This document shows, piece by piece, positions 6,276-22,831 of a stretch of DNA of 64,000 nucleotides. A program made the position numbers and the translations under genes. The stretch is from assembly GCF_029227915.1 (NCBI RefSeq), contig NC_079883.1, positions 9,300,001-9,364,000 on the forward strand. Direction: 5' to 3'. How positions within the stretch are numbered: the stretch's first letter is position 1; the number at the start of each line of letters is the position of its first letter. The notes below the pieces were generated by a model, which worked only from the letters and a program-made list of their open reading frames with translations, made no database searches and was not told where the DNA came from. This DNA is from Hydractinia symbiolongicarpus (lineage: Eukaryota; Cnidaria; Hydrozoa; Anthoathecata; Hydractiniidae).

Positions 6276-6461
6276 TGGGCCGCCATCGGTAATAGTGCAA
6301 CACCAAGGCAACCCGTGGTCACGGCGTGAATGAATCCACCTCCATGACCCAAGGCCAAAAATCAGATTAATATACTGACCATTCAGAGAATGGCCTACCA
6401 GATATTAAACTGATAAGAACAGATACTACACTTGATCTTAGCCATTAGGCCGAGAAGCGAT
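6276..6461 (-). ncRNA. U2: U2 snRNA, unit 2
   Basis: 186 nt. Standard form of U2 in this array: stem IIa has arms GGCCATTC and GAATGGTC with one G.U pair; the Sm site is ATTTTTGG. Confidence 0.95.
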
Positions 6462-6783
6462 AAAGAACAAGCGTTGCCATGATAGGCATCGTCCACACAC
6501 CGTAACTGCTTGTGGAGCATGTCACGTTACTGTAAAGCTTACAACTGTCACCGCGTACGGATGGACGGCGACATAGTAAAAATCACGGCTGTTGATTTAG
6601 CCGTAGGATGGAGAGCGACTGTAGCGAGTGGATGGTAACTTACATGAATGCTAACAAAGGCGACGATACTAAGTGCGTGATATTACTTTCCAATATGTCT
6701 GCGTACATTCCGTTTATCAACGCATTACGCCAGAACGTGCGCGCGCGTTACACAGTAGACCATGCAGCCGAAATGCGACAGTG

Positions 6784-6856
6784 CGACCCTGCCAGGAGTC
6801 GAACCTGGAATCCCCTGATTCGTAGTCAGATGCCTTATCCATTGGGCCACAGGGCC
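6784..6856 (-). tRNA. tRNA-Arg(ACG), unit 2
   Basis: Same 73 bases as the first copy. Confidence 0.97.
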
Positions 6857-7435
6857 ATGCTTATGACTTCGCCCCATCGTCATTTTGGCTTGCGCATTCG
6901 TTTTACTTACGACAGAATTCTTCGTGTTTGTAGCCATGAAAGAAAGGGACTTCTGTGAGTGAATTTTTTTACTGTGGTCTAATAAAAAAGTCGAAACGCA
7001 GTGCCCAATATATGAATTGCTCCTAATAGCCGGAAACAGGCCGTGTCGATGATGTAGGCCGACATACGCAACGCAAACCAAAGAACGCTTTATGAAAATC
7101 CTAACACGAGCGCGGAAGAAGCCCAAATTAACAGACTAGATGTAATGCTGAAGACCTCAAACTCCAGCAGCTTCTCTTGCAGACTATTGCGTCGTACTAC
7201 AAATAAAAATTAACATGCTTTCGCATAGTCGCGGCACCCAAAACGGACATTATACGATGTACAGAAACACACATTTCTGTTTTCGCGCCAAATCAATTCC
7301 CGGGAGTGGTACTTTTACGTCCGCATACTTCGCACCGTCTTAAATTATATCTCATTTACACGGTAATGTTTAGTATACTTCTACTGTGATAACAAGCATC
7401 GTTTATCGTTGGATTGTTGTAAGAAAACATTAAAA

Positions 7436-7987
7436 ATGAGTGAAGCAGCTTCTCCAAAGAAAATCGCACCCAAGAAGAAACCTGCTGCAAAGAAGACAGC
7501 TGATCACCCTAAATATGTGGACATGATCAAGGCTGCTATCGCTACCCTAAAGGAACGCGGTGGTTCATCTCGCCAAGCTATTACAAAATATATTCATGCA
7601 AATTACAAAGTTGCTGAAAACTCAGATCATCATCTGAAAATGGCTCTTAAACGAGGAGTAACATCAGGCGATTTGATTCAAACTAAAGGCACTGGTGCTT
7701 CTGGATCATTCAAGCTAGGTCAGGTAAAAAAAGAAAAACCTAAGAAAAAGGCCGCAGCAAAAAAGCCAACGGCAAAGAAGCCTACTGCAAAGAAAAGTAC
7801 ACCAAAAAAGAAGCCAGCAAAGAAGAGCACGCCAAAGAAAGCAGCAAAGAAGCCTGCCACAAAGAAAGCCTCGGCTAAGAAACCAGCAGCTAAGAAACCC
7901 ACAAAGAAGCCTGTTGCTAAAAAACCTGCAGCAAAGAAGGTCAAAAAGACTCCCAAAAAGGCAGCAAAGAAGACCGCAAAAAAATAA
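7436..7987 (+). CDS. H1: Histone H1, unit 2
   Basis: Encodes exactly the same 183 residues as the gene at 1584-2135. Confidence 0.97.
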   Translation: MSEAASPKKIAPKKKPAAKKTADHPKYVDMIKAAIATLKERGGSSRQAITKYIHANYKVAENSDHHLKMALKRGVTSGDLIQTKGTGASGSFKLGQVKKEKPKKKAAAKKPTAKKPTAKKSTPKKKPAKKSTPKKAAKKPATKKASAKKPAAKKPTKKPVAKKPAAKKVKKTPKKAAKKTAKK

Positions 7988-8348
7988 TTTGTGTGTATCT
8001 GGCTATTACATTAACAAACGGCTATTTTTATAGCCACACATTTACAAAAAAACATTATCTTGGTACAAAGTTAAACTTGTTTAAGTCACTTAAACAGTTA
8101 AAAAAGAGTAAATTTAAGATTAGATTCCCTAAGTTTAAGTATTTTCGTTTTTAAATTTCTTATTTTCTTGCTTTTACTTTTCTTGCCCTTCATATTTTTA
8201 ACATTGTCAAACTTTATGTAGCATAAAATTTTTATGTAGCATAAAATTTAAACAGAAAGCAGGACAAAGTTTGATATAAAAAGCTAGCCGTAATATTTTT
8301 TATGGATGTGTGGCTATAAAAATAGCCGTTTTTTGTTTGGTAAGATGC

Positions 8349-8762
<414 letters not shown>

Positions 8763-9240
8763 TTAAGAAGTCGATGTAGTACGGATACACAAGACGGTCT
8801 AAAATGCACTATCGCGCCAAAGTTTTATTTCTCATATTGATTGACAGCTAAGGTTCAAAACAAACCATTTGATTGGTGCTAAGAAAGTAATTTCTGATTG
8901 GCTGCATAATGACATTACGCTCATTACTTTAACATTTTTATAAAATCTGTGTTTTTTGGCTACGGGAAAACGGCTGTATCTTCTGATACACAAAAGCTTT
9001 TGACTTTTTTTTTTTTTAGTAAGTAGCAGAAGGTTTGGCGAATTCCAACGATGCCAAATTTATTGCCTTACTGAAACATTAAGACCACGAATTTTTAAAA
9101 AAACTACAGTTTTACTTAAAAAAATGTACAAAATGTTCGGAACATTTTGTAATGACGCAACTCTATTGGTTAATTAGGGTGTTTCCACGAGCAGTAGGTA
9201 ATTTTATGGCCTCTTTTTAAAGCTGTCTGAATTCTGTTAA

Positions 9241-9597
<357 letters not shown>

Positions 9598-10057
9598 GCG
9601 TTGTCATTGCTCAACAAAAACGGCTATTTTTATAGCCACAAATCTTTTAAAACATTACTTTGTGCACGCTTCCAAATTACACAATGTGTAAAGTCTTGTC
9701 ACAGTTACATTTATTGCTATACGATACTATGTCATATATGACACAAAAAAAATTTAGAAATACTTTGTAGGGTTAATTTGCCTGGGAGTGTTTCCGTGAA
9801 AAGCTGGGTTAAGTTAAATGTAAGCAATAACATGGATCAATGTACTTGTCTTTTCTGCAAGTACAGCTAATAATACGTATGAAAAGTGAAGCTAATCCAC
9901 ACACACATGGGGAAGTATTTTAAATGTAGGCTAGTGTTCTTAAGCACATTATTTAGAAGTTTTATTAACTTCGGTTAACTTGTAGTGACGCCAAGTAAAT
10001 GTTTTTTTAAAGATGTGTGGTCTTAAAAAAGACCGTTTGTGTTTGGTAGACGTTGGT

Positions 10058-10462
10058 TTACTTGCTGCTTGTGTATTTTGTGACGGCTTTTGTTCCTTCA
10101 CTGACTGCGTGTTTTGCAAGTTCTCCAGGCAAGAGAAGACGTACTGCGGTTTGAATTTCACGAGAAGAGATGGTCGACTTTTTGTTTTGAAGAGCCAAAC
10201 GCGAAGCTTCGGAAGCAATGCGCTCAAAGATGTCGTTGACAAATGAGTTCATGATGCTCATAGCTTTGCTTGAAACTCCGACATCTGGGTGAACTTGTTT
10301 CAAAACATTGTAGATGTAAATAGCATAACTTTCCTTTCTCTTTCTCTTGCGTTTCTTTTCACCAGTTCCACCAATCTTTCCTCCTTTTTTGCCGGCTCTT
10401 TTTTCACCTTTCTTGGCTACTTTAGGTGCCTGTTTTCCTCCTTTAGCTGCTGCGTCAGACAT
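10058..10462 (-). CDS. H2B: Histone H2B, unit 2
   Basis: Protein identical to the unit 1 H2B. Confidence 0.99.
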   Translation of the reverse strand: MSDAAAKGGKQAPKVAKKGEKRAGKKGGKIGGTGEKKRKRKRKESYAIYIYNVLKQVHPDVGVSSKAMSIMNSFVNDIFERIASEASRLALQNKKSTISSREIQTAVRLLLPGELAKHAVSEGTKAVTKYTSSK

Positions 10463-10746
10463 GGTTAAAAATTTTTGCTACTTAACTTGTAAATAAGCAT
10501 TAAACTGCAAGTCAAAACTTTTTGTTTATAAGTAAAAAAATCGGATCGAATTCGATCCGAAAACGCCGATACGCAATTTAATTGGTTAAAAAAAAAATCT
10601 TTTGTTTAATACTTAATTATGATTGGTTAAAAAAACATGATTTCGATCCTATTTTTATGATGAAAAAACGAGTAAAGTTTATTTCGTTAACACTTACGTT
10701 AAATATTCGTACGTTTTTGTATTAACTTACAAATCAAATCGCAGTT

Positions 10747-11127
10747 ATGTCTGGACGTGGAAAAGGTGGAAAAGCTAAGGCTAAAGCCAAGACAAGATCC
10801 TCAAGAGCTGGACTTCAATTTCCAGTCGGTAGAGTGCATAGATTCCTTCGTAGAGGGCACTATGCTAACCGAATTGGATCTGGAGCACCAGTTTACTTAG
10901 CAGCCGTCTTGGAATATTTATCTGCTGAGATATTGGAGTTGGCTGGTAACGCAGCAAGAGACAACAAAAAAGCTAGGATTATTCCAAGACATTTACAATT
11001 GGCTGTTCGTAATGATGAAGAATTAAACAAACTTTTGAGCGGTGTAACCATTGCAGCTGGTGGTGTTTTGCCAAACATTCAAGCTGTCTTACTCCCAAAG
11101 AAGAACGACAAAGGACAGAAGAAGTAA
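10747..11127 (+). CDS. H2A: Histone H2A, unit 2
   Basis: Protein identical to the unit 1 H2A. Confidence 0.99.
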   Translation: MSGRGKGGKAKAKAKTRSSRAGLQFPVGRVHRFLRRGHYANRIGSGAPVYLAAVLEYLSAEILELAGNAARDNKKARIIPRHLQLAVRNDEELNKLLSGVTIAAGGVLPNIQAVLLPKKNDKGQKK

Positions 11128-11324
11128 ACCGCTACACTCAGAAAACAACGGCTATTTTTATAGCCACACATCTTTAAAAAAACATTGTTTTTTTCACAAA
11201 ACTATAACCTTAAAGTCTAATAGATAATCCATGCATACGCCTTGTCCTAAGTAACTCAAAGAAATTAAATAAAAAAATTTGATCACAACGTCAAAATAAA
11301 TTGCACGTATTTGCACCTACTAAT

Positions 11325-11444
11325 GTCTACGGCCATACCACGATGAACACACCCGTTCTCGTCTGATCACGGAAGTTAAGCATCGTCGGGCCGGGATAGT
11401 ACTTGGATGGGGGACCGCCTGGGAACTCCCGGTGTCGTAGGCTT
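11325..11444 (+). rRNA. 5S rRNA: 5S rRNA, unit 2
   Basis: Same sequence as the first 5S copy, with the TTTT end. Confidence 0.97.
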
Positions 11445-11770
11445 TTCATTTTCATTTGCTGTGATATATTTCTTGTTATAACAATTAAGGAACGTGGCGG
11501 TTGTTGAAAGTGTTTCCTATGACATTTTCCTACGACATTTTCAGGTGATAGTACGAGAAAAAAGAGCTTTCAAATGCATACAAACTCGATCTATTGCCGA
11601 TCATCCAATAACCCTGACGGAATGGCAAATAAAATAAAATTCCGCCGCCTTCCGAGGACTTATATCGCAATCACGTTTCGTAACAGCCAAGCGAGGTTTT
11701 ACCTTAGCGTTTAAGTCACCACCGACATTTGGCCGCGCAACTTTTCTAAGCTCATTCATTTTGACTTAAG

Positions 11771-11936
11771 GAGGGGGCGAGCGCGGACGCAGGCCCCCAC
11801 TACCAGAAATTGTACGGTCGAGTTACTGACGTTTGCAGTAATCGCAGAGGTCAGCCCAAGCGTAGTGCAATGCAAGAGCCTCACTCTGGAAGAAAACCCT
11901 CATTGATCAGTCTTTACTTCCCCGTCAGGTAAGTAT
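11771..11936 (-). ncRNA. U1: U1 snRNA, unit 3
   Basis: Same as the other U1 copies. Confidence 0.95.
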
Positions 11937-12127
11937 GAGTTGGAACTGCACCGTAGCATGAGGGTACCCTTCAAAGTTTGTTAATGCTTGTGGCTTGAGT
12001 GTGTTATAAACTGCCGTGTCGCGGGGCATAGGCTGTATTCTCCCCCAGTGTACGCGTTTTGTTCCCGCCGTAGACTATGCAGAGTGCCGTCGGAAAGAGG
12101 ACTGCTATTATTCTTTTATTGCTTATG

Positions 12128-12313
12128 TGGGCCGCCATCGGTAATAGTGCAACACCAAGGCAACCCGTGGTCACGGCGTGAATGAATCCACCTCCATGAC
12201 CCAAGGCCAAAAATCAGATTAATATACTGACCATTCAGAGAATGGCCTACCAGATATTAAACTGATAAGAACAGATACTACACTTGATCTTAGCCATTAG
12301 GCCGAGAAGCGAT
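12128..12313 (-). ncRNA. U2: U2 snRNA, unit 3
   Basis: Standard 186-nt form. Confidence 0.95.
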
Positions 12314-12635
12314 AAAGAACAAGCGTTGCCATGATAGGCATCGTCCACACACCGTAACTGCTTGTGGAGCATGTCACGTTACTGTAAAGCTTACAACTGT
12401 CACCGCGTACGGATGGACGGCGACATAGTAAAAATCACGGCTGTTGATTTAGCCGTAGGATGGAGAGCGACTGTAGCGAGTGGATGGTAACTTACATGAA
12501 TGCTAACAAAGGCGACGATACTAAGTGCGTGATATTACTTTCCAATATGTCTGCGTACATTCCGTTTATCAACGCATTACGCCAGAACGTGCGCGCGCGT
12601 TACACAGTAGACCATGCAGCCGAAATGCGACAGTG

Positions 12636-12708
12636 CGACCCTGCCAGGAGTCGAACCTGGAATCCCCTGATTCGTAGTCAGATGCCTTATCCATTGGGCC
12701 ACAGGGCC
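12636..12708 (-). tRNA. tRNA-Arg(ACG), unit 3
   Basis: Unchanged copy. Confidence 0.97.
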
Positions 12709-13287
12709 ATGCTTATGACTTCGCCCCATCGTCATTTTGGCTTGCGCATTCGTTTTACTTACGACAGAATTCTTCGTGTTTGTAGCCATGAAAGAAAGGG
12801 ACTTCTGTGAGTGAATTTTTTTACTGTGGTCTAATAAAAAAGTCGAAACGCAGTGCCCAATATATGAATTGCTCCTAATAGCCGGAAACAGGCCGTGTCG
12901 ATGATGTAGGCCGACATACGCAACGCAAACCAAAGAACGCTTTATGAAAATCCTAACACGAGCGCGGAAGAAGCCCAAATTAACAGACTAGATGTAATGC
13001 TGAAGACCTCAAACTCCAGCAGCTTCTCTTGCAGACTATTGCGTCGTACTACAAATAAAAATTAACATGCTTTCGCATAGTCGCGGCACCCAAAACGGAC
13101 ATTATACGATGTACAGAAACACACATTTCTGTTTTCGCGCCAAATCAATTCCCGGGAGTGGTACTTTTACGTCCGCATACTTCGCACCGTCTTAAATTAT
13201 ATCTCATTTACACGGTAATGTTTAGTATACTTCTACTGTGATAACAAGCATCGTTTATCGTTGGATTGTTGTAAGAAAACATTAAAA

Positions 13288-13839
13288 ATGAGTGAAGCAG
13301 CTTCTCCAAAGAAAATCGCACCCAAGAAGAAACCTGCTGCAAAGAAGACAGCTGATCACCCTAAATATGTGGACATGATCAAGGCTGCTATCGCTACCCT
13401 AAAGGAACGCGGTGGTTCATCTCGCCAAGCTATTACAAAATATATTCATGCAAATTACAAAGTTGCTGAAAACTCAGATCATCATCTGAAAATGGCTCTT
13501 AAACGAGGAGTAACATCAGGCGATTTGATTCAAACTAAAGGCACTGGTGCTTCTGGATCATTCAAGCTAGGTCAGGTAAAAAAAGAAAAACCTAAGAAAA
13601 AGGCCGCAGCAAAAAAGCCAACGGCAAAGAAGCCTACTGCAAAGAAAAGTACACCAAAAAAGAAGCCAGCAAAGAAGAGCACGCCAAAGAAAGCAGCAAA
13701 GAAGCCTGCCACAAAGAAAGCCTCGGCTAAGAAACCAGCAGCTAAGAAACCCACAAAGAAGCCTGTTGCTAAAAAACCTGCAGCAAAGAAGGTCAAAAAG
13801 ACTCCCAAAAAGGCAGCAAAGAAGACCGCAAAAAAATAA
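13288..13839 (+). CDS. H1: Histone H1, unit 3
   Basis: Identical protein, 183 residues. Confidence 0.97.
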   Translation: MSEAASPKKIAPKKKPAAKKTADHPKYVDMIKAAIATLKERGGSSRQAITKYIHANYKVAENSDHHLKMALKRGVTSGDLIQTKGTGASGSFKLGQVKKEKPKKKAAAKKPTAKKPTAKKSTPKKKPAKKSTPKKAAKKPATKKASAKKPAAKKPTKKPVAKKPAAKKVKKTPKKAAKKTAKK

Positions 13840-14200
13840 TTTGTGTGTATCTGGCTATTACATTAACAAACGGCTATTTTTATAGCCACACATTTACAAA
13901 AAAACATTATCTTGGTACAAAGTTAAACTTGTTTAAGTCACTTAAACAGTTAAAAAAGAGTAAATTTAAGATTAGATTCCCTAAGTTTAAGTATTTTCGT
14001 TTTTAAATTTCTTATTTTCTTGCTTTTACTTTTCTTGCCCTTCATATTTTTAACATTGTCAAACTTTATGTAGCATAAAATTTTTATGTAGCATAAAATT
14101 TAAACAGAAAGCAGGACAAAGTTTGATATAAAAAGCTAGCCGTAATATTTTTTATGGATGTGTGGCTATAAAAATAGCCGTTTTTTGTTTGGTAAGATGC

Positions 14201-14614
<414 letters not shown>

Positions 14615-15092
14615 TTAAGAAGTCGATGTAGTACGGATACACAAGACGGTCTAAAATGCACTATCGCGCCAAAGTTTTATTTCTCATATTGATTGACAGC
14701 TAAGGTTCAAAACAAACCATTTGATTGGTGCTAAGAAAGTAATTTCTGATTGGCTGCATAATGACATTACGCTCATTACTTTAACATTTTTATAAAATCT
14801 GTGTTTTTTGGCTACGGGAAAACGGCTGTATCTTCTGATACACAAAAGCTTTTGACTTTTTTTTTTTTTAGTAAGTAGCAGAAGGTTTGGCGAATTCCAA
14901 CGATGCCAAATTTATTGCCTTACTGAAACATTAAGACCACGAATTTTTAAAAAAACTACAGTTTTACTTAAAAAAATGTACAAAATGTTCGGAACATTTT
15001 GTAATGACGCAACTCTATTGGTTAATTAGGGTGTTTCCACGAGCAGTAGGTAATTTTATGGCCTCTTTTTAAAGCTGTCTGAATTCTGTTAA

Positions 15093-15449
<357 letters not shown>

Positions 15450-15909
15450 GCGTTGTCATTGCTCAACAAAAACGGCTATTTTTATAGCCACAAATCTTTT
15501 AAAACATTACTTTGTGCACGCTTCCAAATTACACAATGTGTAAAGTCTTGTCACAGTTACATTTATTGCTATACGATACTATGTCATATATGACACAATA
15601 AAAATTTAGAAATACTTTGTAGGGTTAATTTGCCTGGGAGTGTTTCCGTGAAAAGCTGGGTTAAGTTAAATGTAAGCAATAACATGGATCAATGTACTTG
15701 TCTTTTCTGCAAGTACAGCTAATAATACGTATGAAAAGTGAAGCTAATCCACACACACATGGGGAAGTATTTTAAATGTAGGCTAGTGTTCTTAAGCACA
15801 TTATTTAGAAGTTTTATTAACTTCGGTTAACTTGTAGTGACGCCAAGTAAATGTTTTTTTAAAGATGTGTGGTCTTAAAAAAGACCGTTTGTGTTTGGTA
15901 GACGTTGGT

Positions 15910-16314
15910 TTACTTGCTGCTTGTGTATTTTGTGACGGCTTTTGTTCCTTCACTGACTGCGTGTTTTGCAAGTTCTCCAGGCAAGAGAAGACGTACTGCG
16001 GTTTGAATTTCACGAGAAGAGATGGTCGACTTTTTGTTTTGAAGAGCCAAACGCGAAGCTTCGGAAGCAATGCGCTCAAAGATGTCGTTGACAAATGAGT
16101 TCATGATGCTCATAGCTTTGCTTGAAACTCCGACATCTGGGTGAACTTGTTTCAAAACATTGTAGATGTAAATAGCATAACTTTCCTTTCTCTTTCTCTT
16201 GCGTTTCTTTTCACCAGTTCCACCAATCTTTCCTCCTTTTTTGCCGGCTCTTTTTTCACCTTTCTTGGCTACTTTAGGTGCCTGTTTTCCTCCTTTAGCT
16301 GCTGCGTCAGACAT
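15910..16314 (-). CDS. H2B: Histone H2B, unit 3
   Basis: Identical protein, 134 residues. Confidence 0.99.
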   Translation of the reverse strand: MSDAAAKGGKQAPKVAKKGEKRAGKKGGKIGGTGEKKRKRKRKESYAIYIYNVLKQVHPDVGVSSKAMSIMNSFVNDIFERIASEASRLALQNKKSTISSREIQTAVRLLLPGELAKHAVSEGTKAVTKYTSSK

Positions 16315-16598
16315 GGTTAAAAATTTTTGCTACTTAACTTGTAAATAAGCATTAAACTGCAAGTCAAAACTTTTTGTTTATAAGTAAAAAAATCGGATCG
16401 AATTCGATCCGAAAACGCCGATACGCAATTTAATTGGTTAAAAAAAAAATCTTTTGTTTAATACTTAATTATGATTGGTTAAAAAAACATGATTTCGATC
16501 CTATTTTTATGATGAAAAAACGAGTAAAGTTTATTTCGTTAACACTTACGTTAAATATTCGTACGTTTTTGTATTAACTTACAAATCAAATCGCAGTT

Positions 16599-16979
16599 AT
16601 GTCTGGACGTGGAAAAGGTGGAAAAGCTAAGGCTAAAGCCAAGACAAGATCCTCAAGAGCTGGACTTCAATTTCCAGTCGGTAGAGTGCATAGATTCCTT
16701 CGTAGAGGGCACTATGCTAACCGAATTGGATCTGGAGCACCAGTTTACTTAGCAGCCGTCTTGGAATATTTATCTGCTGAGATATTGGAGTTGGCTGGTA
16801 ACGCAGCAAGAGACAACAAAAAAGCTAGGATTATTCCAAGACATTTACAATTGGCTGTTCGTAATGATGAAGAATTAAACAAACTTTTGAGCGGTGTAAC
16901 CATTGCAGCTGGTGGTGTTTTGCCAAACATTCAAGCTGTCTTACTCCCAAAGAAGAACGACAAAGGACAGAAGAAGTAA
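16599..16979 (+). CDS. H2A: Histone H2A, unit 3
   Basis: Identical protein, 126 residues. Confidence 0.99.
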   Translation: MSGRGKGGKAKAKAKTRSSRAGLQFPVGRVHRFLRRGHYANRIGSGAPVYLAAVLEYLSAEILELAGNAARDNKKARIIPRHLQLAVRNDEELNKLLSGVTIAAGGVLPNIQAVLLPKKNDKGQKK

Positions 16980-17176
16980 ACCGCTACACTCAGAAAACAA
17001 CGGCTATTTTTATAGCCACACATCTTTAAAAAAACATTGTTTTTTTCACAAAACTATAACCTTAAAGTCTAATAGATAATCCATGCATACGCCTTGTCCT
17101 AAGTAACTCAAAGAAATTAAATAAAAAAATTTGATCACAACGTCAAAATAAATTGCACGTATTTGCACCTACTAAT

Positions 17177-17296
17177 GTCTACGGCCATACCACGATGAAC
17201 ACACCCGTTCTCGTCTGATCACGGAAGTTAAGCATCGTCGGGCCGGGATAGTACTTGGATGGGGGACCGCCTGGGAACTCCCGGTGTCGTAGGCTT
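17177..17296 (+). rRNA. 5S rRNA: 5S rRNA, unit 3
   Basis: Unchanged copy. Confidence 0.97.
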
Positions 17297-17622
17297 TTCA
17301 TTTTCATTTGCTGTGATATATTTCTTGTTATAACAATTAAGGAACGTGGCGGTTGTTGAAAGTGTTTCCTATGACATTTTCCTACGACATTTTCAGGTGA
17401 TAGTACGAGAAAAAAGAGCTTTCAAATGCATACAAACTCGATCTATTGCCGATCATCCAATAACCCTGACGGAATGGCAAATAAAATAAAATTCCGCCGC
17501 CTTCCGAGGACTTATATCGCAATCACGTTTCGTAACAGCCAAGCGAGGTTTTACCTTAGCGTTTAAGTCACCACCGACATTTGGCCGCGCAACTTTTCTA
17601 AGCTCATTCATTTTGACTTAAG

Positions 17623-17788
17623 GAGGGGGCGAGCGCGGACGCAGGCCCCCACTACCAGAAATTGTACGGTCGAGTTACTGACGTTTGCAGTAATCGCAGA
17701 GGTCAGCCCAAGCGTAGTGCAATGCAAGAGCCTCACTCTGGAAGAAAACCCTCATTGATCAGTCTTTACTTCCCCGTCAGGTAAGTAT
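17623..17788 (-). ncRNA. U1: U1 snRNA, unit 4
   Basis: Unchanged copy. Confidence 0.95.
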
Positions 17789-17979
17789 GAGTTGGAACTG
17801 CACCGTAGCATGAGGGTACCCTTCAAAGTTTGTTAATGCTTGTGGCTTGAGTGTGTTATAAACTGCCGTGTCGCGGGGCATAGGCTGTATTCTCCCCCAG
17901 TGTACGCGTTTTGTTCCCGCCGTAGACTATGCAGAGTGCCGTCGGAAAGAGGACTGCTATTATTCTTTTATTGCTTATG

Positions 17980-18165
17980 TGGGCCGCCATCGGTAATAGT
18001 GCAACACCAAGGCAACCCGTGGTCACGGCGTGAATGAATCCACCTCCATGACCCAAGGCCAAAAATCAGATTAATATACTGACCATTCAGAGAATGGCCT
18101 ACCAGATATTAAACTGATAAGAACAGATACTACACTTGATCTTAGCCATTAGGCCGAGAAGCGAT
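17980..18165 (-). ncRNA. U2: U2 snRNA, unit 4
   Basis: Standard 186-nt form. Confidence 0.95.
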
Positions 18166-18487
18166 AAAGAACAAGCGTTGCCATGATAGGCATCGTCCAC
18201 ACACCGTAACTGCTTGTGGAGCATGTCACGTTACTGTAAAGCTTACAACTGTCACCGCGTACGGATGGACGGCGACATAGTAAAAATCACGGCTGTTGAT
18301 TTAGCCGTAGGATGGAGAGCGACTGTAGCGAGTGGATGGTAACTTACATGAATGCTAACAAAGGCGACGATACTAAGTGCGTGATATTACTTTCCAATAT
18401 GTCTGCGTACATTCCGTTTATCAACGCATTACGCCAGAACGTGCGCGCGCGTTACACAGTAGACCATGCAGCCGAAATGCGACAGTG

Positions 18488-18560
18488 CGACCCTGCCAGG
18501 AGTCGAACCTGGAATCCCCTGATTCGTAGTCAGATGCCTTATCCATTGGGCCACAGGGCC
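18488..18560 (-). tRNA. tRNA-Arg(ACG), unit 4
   Basis: Unchanged copy. Confidence 0.97.
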
Positions 18561-19139
18561 ATGCTTATGACTTCGCCCCATCGTCATTTTGGCTTGCGCA
18601 TTCGTTTTACTTACGACAGAATTCTTCGTGTTTGTAGCCATGAAAGAAAGGGACTTCTGTGAGTGAATTTTTTTACTGTGGTCTAATAAAAAAGTCGAAA
18701 CGCAGTGCCCAATATATGAATTGCTCCTAATAGCCGGAAACAGGCCGTGTCGATGATGTAGGCCGACATACGCAACGCAAACCAAAGAACGCTTTATGAA
18801 AATCCTAACACGAGCGCGGAAGAAGCCCAAATTAACAGACTAGATGTAATGCTGAAGACCTCAAACTCCAGCAGCTTCTCTTGCAGACTATTGCGTCGTA
18901 CTACAAATAAAAATTAACATGCTTTCGCATAGTCGCGGCACCCAAAACGGACATTATACGATGTACAGAAACACACATTTCTGTTTTCGCGCCAAATCAA
19001 TTCCCGGGAGTGGTACTTTTACGTCCGCATACTTCGCACCGTCTTAAATTATATCTCATTTACACGGTAATGTTTAGTATACTTCTACTGTGATAACAAG
19101 CATCGTTTATCGTTGGATTGTTGTAAGAAAACATTAAAA

Positions 19140-19691
19140 ATGAGTGAAGCAGCTTCTCCAAAGAAAATCGCACCCAAGAAGAAACCTGCTGCAAAGAAGA
19201 CAGCTGATCACCCTAAATATGTGGACATGATCAAGGCTGCTATCGCTACCCTAAAGGAACGCGGTGGTTCATCTCGCCAAGCTATTACAAAATATATTCA
19301 TGCAAATTACAAAGTTGCTGAAAACTCAGATCATCATCTGAAAATGGCTCTTAAACGAGGAGTAACATCAGGCGATTTGATTCAAACTAAAGGCACTGGT
19401 GCTTCTGGATCATTCAAGCTAGGTCAGGTAAAAAAAGAAAAACCTAAGAAAAAGGCCGCAGCAAAAAAGCCAACGGCAAAGAAGCCTACTGCAAAGAAAA
19501 GTACACCAAAAAAGAAGCCAGCAAAGAAGAGCACGCCAAAGAAAGCAGCAAAGAAGCCTGCCACAAAGAAAGCCTCGGCTAAGAAACCAGCAGCTAAGAA
19601 ACCCACAAAGAAGCCTGTTGCTAAAAAACCTGCAGCAAAGAAGGTCAAAAAGACTCCCAAAAAGGCAGCAAAGAAGACCGCAAAAAAATAA
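19140..19691 (+). CDS. H1: Histone H1, unit 4
   Basis: Identical protein. Confidence 0.97.
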   Translation: MSEAASPKKIAPKKKPAAKKTADHPKYVDMIKAAIATLKERGGSSRQAITKYIHANYKVAENSDHHLKMALKRGVTSGDLIQTKGTGASGSFKLGQVKKEKPKKKAAAKKPTAKKPTAKKSTPKKKPAKKSTPKKAAKKPATKKASAKKPAAKKPTKKPVAKKPAAKKVKKTPKKAAKKTAKK

Positions 19692-20052
19692 TTTGTGTGT
19701 ATCTGGCTATTACATTAACAAACGGCTATTTTTATAGCCACACATTTACAAAAAAACATTATCTTGGTACAAAGTTAAACTTGTTTAAGTCACTTAAACA
19801 GTTAAAAAAGAGTAAATTTAAGATTAGATTCCCTAAGTTTAAGTATTTTCGTTTTTAAATTTCTTATTTTCTTGCTTTTACTTTTCTTGCCCTTCATATT
19901 TTTAACATTGTCAAACTTTATGTAGCATAAAATTTTTATGTAGCATAAAATTTAAACAGAAAGCAGGACAAAGTTTGATATAAAAAGCTAGCCGTAATAT
20001 TTTTTATGGATGTGTGGCTATAAAAATAGCCGTTTTTTGTTTGGTAAGATGC

Positions 20053-20466
<414 letters not shown>

Positions 20467-20944
20467 TTAAGAAGTCGATGTAGTACGGATACACAAGACG
20501 GTCTAAAATGCACTATCGCGCCAAAGTTTTATTTCTCATATTGATTGACAGCTAAGGTTCAAAACAAACCATTTGATTGGTGCTAAGAAAGTAATTTCTG
20601 ATTGGCTGCATAATGACATTACGCTCATTACTTTAACATTTTTATAAAATCTGTGTTTTTTGGCTACGGGAAAACGGCTGTATCTTCTGATACACAAAAG
20701 CTTTTGACTTTTTTTTTTTTTAGTAAGTAGCAGAAGGTTTGGCGAATTCCAACGATGCCAAATTTATTGCCTTACTGAAACATTAAGACCACGAATTTTT
20801 AAAAAAACTACAGTTTTACTTAAAAAAATGTACAAAATGTTCGGAACATTTTGTAATGACGCAACTCTATTGGTTAATTAGGGTGTTTCCACGAGCAGTA
20901 GGTAATTTTATGGCCTCTTTTTAAAGCTGTCTGAATTCTGTTAA

Positions 20945-21301
<357 letters not shown>

Positions 21302-21761
21302 GCGTTGTCATTGCTCAACAAAAACGGCTATTTTTATAGCCACAAATCTTTTAAAACATTACTTTGTGCACGCTTCCAAATTACACAATGTGTAAAGTCT
21401 TGTCACAGTTACATTTATTGCTATACGATACTATGTCATATATGACACAAAAAAAATTTAGAAATACTTTGTAGGGTTAATTTGCCTGGGAGTGTTTCCG
21501 TGAAAAGCTGGGTTAAGTTAAATGTAAGCAATAACATGGATCAATGTACTTGTCTTTTCTGCAAGTACAGCTAATAATACGTATGAAAAGTGAAGCTAAT
21601 CCACACACACATGGGGAAGTATTTTAAATGTAGGCTAGTGTTCTTAAGCACATTATTTAGAAGTTTTATTAACTTCGGTTAACTTGTAGTGACGCCAAGT
21701 AAATGTTTTTTTAAAGATGTGTGGTCTTAAAAAAGACCGTTTGTGTTTGGTAGACGTTGGT

Positions 21762-22166
21762 TTACTTGCTGCTTGTGTATTTTGTGACGGCTTTTGTTCC
21801 TTCACTGACTGCGTGTTTTGCAAGTTCTCCAGGCAAGAGAAGACGTACTGCGGTTTGAATTTCACGAGAAGAGATGGTCGACTTTTTGTTTTGAAGAGCC
21901 AAACGCGAAGCTTCGGAAGCAATGCGCTCAAAGATGTCGTTGACAAATGAGTTCATGATGCTCATAGCTTTGCTTGAAACTCCGACATCTGGGTGAACTT
22001 GTTTCAAAACATTGTAGATGTAAATAGCATAACTTTCCTTTCTCTTTCTCTTGCGTTTCTTTTCACCAGTTCCACCAATCTTTCCTCCTTTTTTGCCGGC
22101 TCTTTTTTCACCTTTCTTGGCTACTTTAGGTGCCTGTTTTCCTCCTTTAGCTGCTGCGTCAGACAT
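21762..22166 (-). CDS. H2B: Histone H2B, unit 4
   Basis: Identical protein. Confidence 0.99.
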   Translation of the reverse strand: MSDAAAKGGKQAPKVAKKGEKRAGKKGGKIGGTGEKKRKRKRKESYAIYIYNVLKQVHPDVGVSSKAMSIMNSFVNDIFERIASEASRLALQNKKSTISSREIQTAVRLLLPGELAKHAVSEGTKAVTKYTSSK

Positions 22167-22450
22167 GGTTAAAAATTTTTGCTACTTAACTTGTAAATAA
22201 GCATTAAACTGCAAGTCAAAACTTTTTGTTTATAAGTAAAAAAATCGGATCGAATTCGATCCGAAAACGCCGATACGCAATTTAATTGGTTAAAAAAAAA
22301 ATCTTTTGTTTAATACTTAATTATGATTGGTTAAAAAAACATGATTTCGATCCTATTTTTATGATGAAAAAACGAGTAAAGTTTATTTCGTTAACACTTA
22401 CGTTAAATATTCGTACGTTTTTGTATTAACTTACAAATCAAATCGCAGTT

Positions 22451-22831
22451 ATGTCTGGACGTGGAAAAGGTGGAAAAGCTAAGGCTAAAGCCAAGACAAG
22501 ATCCTCAAGAGCTGGACTTCAATTTCCAGTCGGTAGAGTGCATAGATTCCTTCGTAGAGGGCACTATGCTAACCGAATTGGATCTGGAGCACCAGTTTAC
22601 TTAGCAGCCGTCTTGGAATATTTATCTGCTGAGATATTGGAGTTGGCTGGTAACGCAGCAAGAGACAACAAAAAAGCTAGGATTATTCCAAGACATTTAC
22701 AATTGGCTGTTCGTAATGATGAAGAATTAAACAAACTTTTGAGCGGTGTAACCATTGCAGCTGGTGGTGTTTTGCCAAACATTCAAGCTGTCTTACTCCC
22801 AAAGAAGAACGACAAAGGACAGAAGAAGTAA
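22451..22831 (+). CDS. H2A: Histone H2A, unit 4
   Basis: Identical protein. Confidence 0.99.
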   Translation: MSGRGKGGKAKAKAKTRSSRAGLQFPVGRVHRFLRRGHYANRIGSGAPVYLAAVLEYLSAEILELAGNAARDNKKARIIPRHLQLAVRNDEELNKLLSGVTIAAGGVLPNIQAVLLPKKNDKGQKK